A DNA stretch of 64,000 nt from Neonectria sp. B-13 (Eukaryota > Ascomycota > Sordariomycetes > Hypocreales > Nectriaceae). Below, one piece after another: positions 61,718 through 64,000 of the stretch. The stretch spans positions 1,639,660-1,703,659 of the forward strand of contig NOKP01000016.1 of NCBI GenBank assembly GCA_002682825.1, read 5' to 3'. The position numbers were made by a program, and so were the translations under genes. The notes beneath the pieces were generated by a model. It did no database searches. It saw nothing but the letters and a program-made list of their open reading frames with translations, and had not been told where the DNA came from. Positions within the stretch are counted from its first letter, which is position 1. Each line of letters begins with the position of its first letter.

Positions 61718-62935
61718 TCATGCGTACTCTGCAATCATCTCTTCAAAGTCGGCTGCATACAGCCACGCGAGGTCAAACGGCTTGAACTCGACATCCTCCT
61801 CCGAAGGCATCCTCCTCTGGTTGATCTGGTCGTTCAGCTCAATCACCTTGTCGATCCTCCCCTGTCGACCATTCTGCCAGTTCTTGAGAGCCACCTTCAT
61901 TCTCTCACCAGCTCCGACCTTTGACTCACTGCCGAGCTTGCCCAGTACACCAGCCAAGATGTAGATGTCCTCAAAAGCCTGGTTGACACCCTGTCCAGCT
62001 GTAGGAGGAATGGCGTGTGCTGCATCACCGAGGATAACCACTCGAGCGTGCTTCTCAGAAGCCCAGGTGTCGAGCTTGGGGAGTTGGTAGAAGGGCCACA
62101 CGTTGACCTTTTCTTCGGGTACGGTCGAGGTGGCCCGTTCCACAATCGCCGGGAAGTCTTCGTGGCCCTGGCGAAGGAAGTCGACGGCCCATTTCTTGTC
62201 CGAGGTCAACTTCTCCCAGCCCTCGCGGTCAGGTTCAGGACCAGTGAAGCGAAACTGCTTGCCGATCAACACCTCAGATCCATCGACCTGCTGAGGCGCA
62301 ATGACAAAGGCGCCTTTCTTTCGGTTCATGATCGTAGCTGGAAGGGGGTAGTCGTCCGCCTGGAGCTGAGCGGTTGGCACGGCGGCCGTAATGCCAACCA
62401 TGTTGGTAAACTTGGCGACCAGGTCGGGGTAGAGGTACTCGCGCACGCGGGAGTGGATTCCGTCTGCACCAACCAGCAATGGAGCTTTGCCCTCAGAGCC
62501 ATCGGCAAACTGCCAGGTGACGCTCTGATTAGTCTCGCTGACGATGTGGTCGAACTTCTTGCCGTATTCGATGCGGATGCCAGCCTTCGCGACCAAGTCC
62601 AGCAGCACATTGATGAGCTCGTATCGGTAAACGCGGAGTCCAGTGTAGCCGTATTTCTCAGCGGATCCAAACTCAAAGACATCGACGAGCTTGTCTCCAG
62701 AATTGAAGTAGCTGTTCTCGAACTTGTATCCTCGGGGCTCGACAGGAGCTAGCACATTCAAGCGGTCGAGGATGCGAAGGGCGTTGGGCGACAGCATAAT
62801 GGCACCTCCAATGTCGAGAGGGGCAGCTTGCGTCTCATAGAGAACGCTGGGGATGTTTTGGTTGTGGAGAGCCAAGGCCAGGCTCAGTCCCGAGAGACCA
62901 GCACCAATAATTGCGACGGACTTTGTAGATTCCAT
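61718..62935 (-). CDS. FAD-dependent aromatic monooxygenase (salicylate hydroxylase/TetX-like)
   Basis: Intronless, 405 residues. Class A flavoprotein monooxygenase fingerprints: the dinucleotide motif GAGLSGLS (11-18), the DG motif LLVGADGIHSRVR (153-165) and the GD motif VILGDAAHAIPPTAGQGVNQ (300-319). No signal peptide, though the C-terminal residues are hydrophobic. It hydroxylates an aromatic or related substrate using NAD(P)H and O2; substrate unknown. It could act in phenolic degradation, as could the tannase and tyrosinase elsewhere in the window, but no clustering proves this. Confidence 0.93.
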   Translation of the reverse strand: MESTKSVAIIGAGLSGLSLALALHNQNIPSVLYETQAAPLDIGGAIMLSPNALRILDRLNVLAPVEPRGYKFENSYFNSGDKLVDVFEFGSAEKYGYTGLRVYRYELINVLLDLVAKAGIRIEYGKKFDHIVSETNQSVTWQFADGSEGKAPLLVGADGIHSRVREYLYPDLVAKFTNMVGITAAVPTAQLQADDYPLPATIMNRKKGAFVIAPQQVDGSEVLIGKQFRFTGPEPDREGWEKLTSDKKWAVDFLRQGHEDFPAIVERATSTVPEEKVNVWPFYQLPKLDTWASEKHARVVILGDAAHAIPPTAGQGVNQAFEDIYILAGVLGKLGSESKVGAGERMKVALKNWQNGRQGRIDKVIELNDQINQRRMPSEEDVEFKPFDLAWLYAADFEEMIAEYA

Positions 62936-63840
62936 GTTGATTAAAGACGTATGAGGCTGTGGTGAAATGGTATATGGTGACAGTGTTTGGTAGTGCTTAA
63001 GTATGGTCGAAATGGTAATGATTCTGCTTTTCTAAGCACTGTGGAAGTTGGGAGTGAAGATGATCTGCCTTCTTAGTATATCCGGACTGCTACCTTCATA
63101 TTTATATGTGATTGTTCGTCGATGTATCGTCCTGTATAGTGCTTACTTGACCCGAGTGTGAATGAAAAGCCCGAGGAGTCTCACTCGGCCGAGTGAATTG
63201 TCCGCTGGATATTCGGCTCCGGAATTCTGCTGACGCGAGCAGCGCAGAGTGCTCATTGGCTGGACATGCGTCTTACGGTGGCTTCTCACGGAGATGAATT
63301 GCCCCGCTCCCGCCGGAGGACAGTAATGGAAGATTCTGATGAAACGACATGACCAATTATTGGTCTCGGTGAATTGCAAGTGTGTCGCAACCAAGTGAGG
63401 CTGTGTTGTCATGCTTCAATGCGATGCGATGGTCTGTTATTGTGCTCACATCAGCTGCGGATGCAGAAGCAGAAGCAGACCAACGCAAAAGAGATGAAAC
63501 TGCGATCCGACAATATCTCCCATTGTTGGCCAGATTGACCTCGTCGTGGGTATCGACCTATTCTAGCTCAGTTCGCGTAGACGTGTTTTCATAGCCACAC
63601 AAAGACGGAAAGAAACAGGAGGCGACTTAAATGTTCGAGCATGTGGCGAAAATGACGAAGTGGTTCACAGAAGAGCAGGTAGGCCTCCGGAGGCGCGAGG
63701 AAATGGAGGAATTAGATAAGCGATGGCGTTGGACTTTATTCTAGGATTTATTGCTATACATCAACAAACAACCTGAACCTCCCCGAAATTATTTTCTCTT
63801 CATCTCAGGATTAGCTATTCGCTATTCCCCGTACTTTTAT
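62936..63840. other. intergenic
   Basis: Promoter of the monooxygenase and 3' flank of the gene at the right edge. A plus-strand frame 63382-63594 looks like chance. Confidence 0.5.
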
Positions 63841-64000
63841 TCAATCCGCAAGCAATTGTTCAGCTCGAGACCAACGATCTCGGGCAAAGGTACCTGTAGG
63901 ATGGTCCTCATGCATCTTCTCAACTGCGTAATCCCACGCTGTTTTCCCAAGCTTGTCGCATGACTTTTTGGACAGTCTAACCTTTTGGTAAAGAAGGTAA
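63841..64000 (-). CDS. 3' end of an unknown, ankyrin-like gene (continues past window end)
   Basis: A minus-strand frame is open from the window edge to TGA at 63841-63843. It reads KSCDKLGKTAWDYAVEKMHE, then TFARDRWSRAEQLLAD at the end. The D-x-x-GKTAxDYA pattern is that of a last ankyrin repeat. Only about 50 residues are visible and an intron boundary near the edge cannot be excluded. Confidence 0.45.
   Translation of the reverse strand, partial: YLLYQKVRLSKKSCDKLGKTAWDYAVEKMHEDHPTGTFARDRWSRAEQLLAD

Overview
The window reads as chromosomal DNA of a filamentous ascomycete (Pezizomycotina, most like a Sordariomycete). Genes carry short introns (about 46-140 nt, GT..AG with CTNAC-like branch sites). 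The families are typically fungal: HET domain, STAND-type N-terminal domain, Zn2Cys6 regulator, CVNH lectin, tyrosinase, tannase/feruloyl esterase, GT34 glycosyltransferase. Reading frame is preserved through every multi-exon model given below, which is the main check on the splice sites. I had no database access; family names come from motifs.

Layout. 1-9 kb: the 3' end of a bacterial-looking beta-helix surface protein, an alpha/beta hydrolase, a tRNA-Lys(UUU), a secreted tannase-family esterase and an unknown nuclear-type protein. 10-18 kb: a CVNH lectin, a HET-domain protein and a cysteine-rich single-pass membrane protein with TTAEE repeats. 19.4-21.8 kb: two decayed genes back to back, an MFS drug-efflux-type transporter (minus) and an aldehyde dehydrogenase that has lost its catalytic Cys (plus). 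22.4-25.5 kb: a shrunken Sec9/SNAP-25 paralogue followed by two unknown genes. 25.5-29.4 kb: gene-poor, with a 20-bp tandem repeat.

29-38 kb: a GT34 Golgi glycosyltransferase, a Zn2Cys6 regulator, CTP synthase (13 exons, two micro-exons, one apparent GA-AG intron) and a 10-Cys small secreted protein. 39-51 kb: four minus-strand genes in a row: a large protein joining a STAND-type N-terminal domain, TPR-like helices, a three-copy repeat and an atypical Hsp70 domain; a class-3 aldehyde dehydrogenase; a type-B carboxylesterase; a tyrosinase. 54-64 kb: an F-box/DUF-like protein, then a divergent pair of sugar transporter and intracellular GH3 beta-glucosidase sharing a promoter with a CGG-N5-CCG site, then a flavin monooxygenase and the tail of a minus-strand gene cut by the window end.

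How the parts fit: the transporter/GH3 pair makes sense as a disaccharide uptake-and-hydrolysis unit. The HET protein, the Sec9-like SNARE and the STAND-Hsp70 protein are all of types tied to fungal allorecognition or cell death, although they are spread over 30 kb and not an operon-like cluster. The candidates I find most novel are the Sec9-like protein (both presumed zero-layer glutamines replaced by histidine, linker deleted), the STAND/TPR/repeat/Hsp70 architecture, and the GA-AG intron in an otherwise intact CTP synthase.
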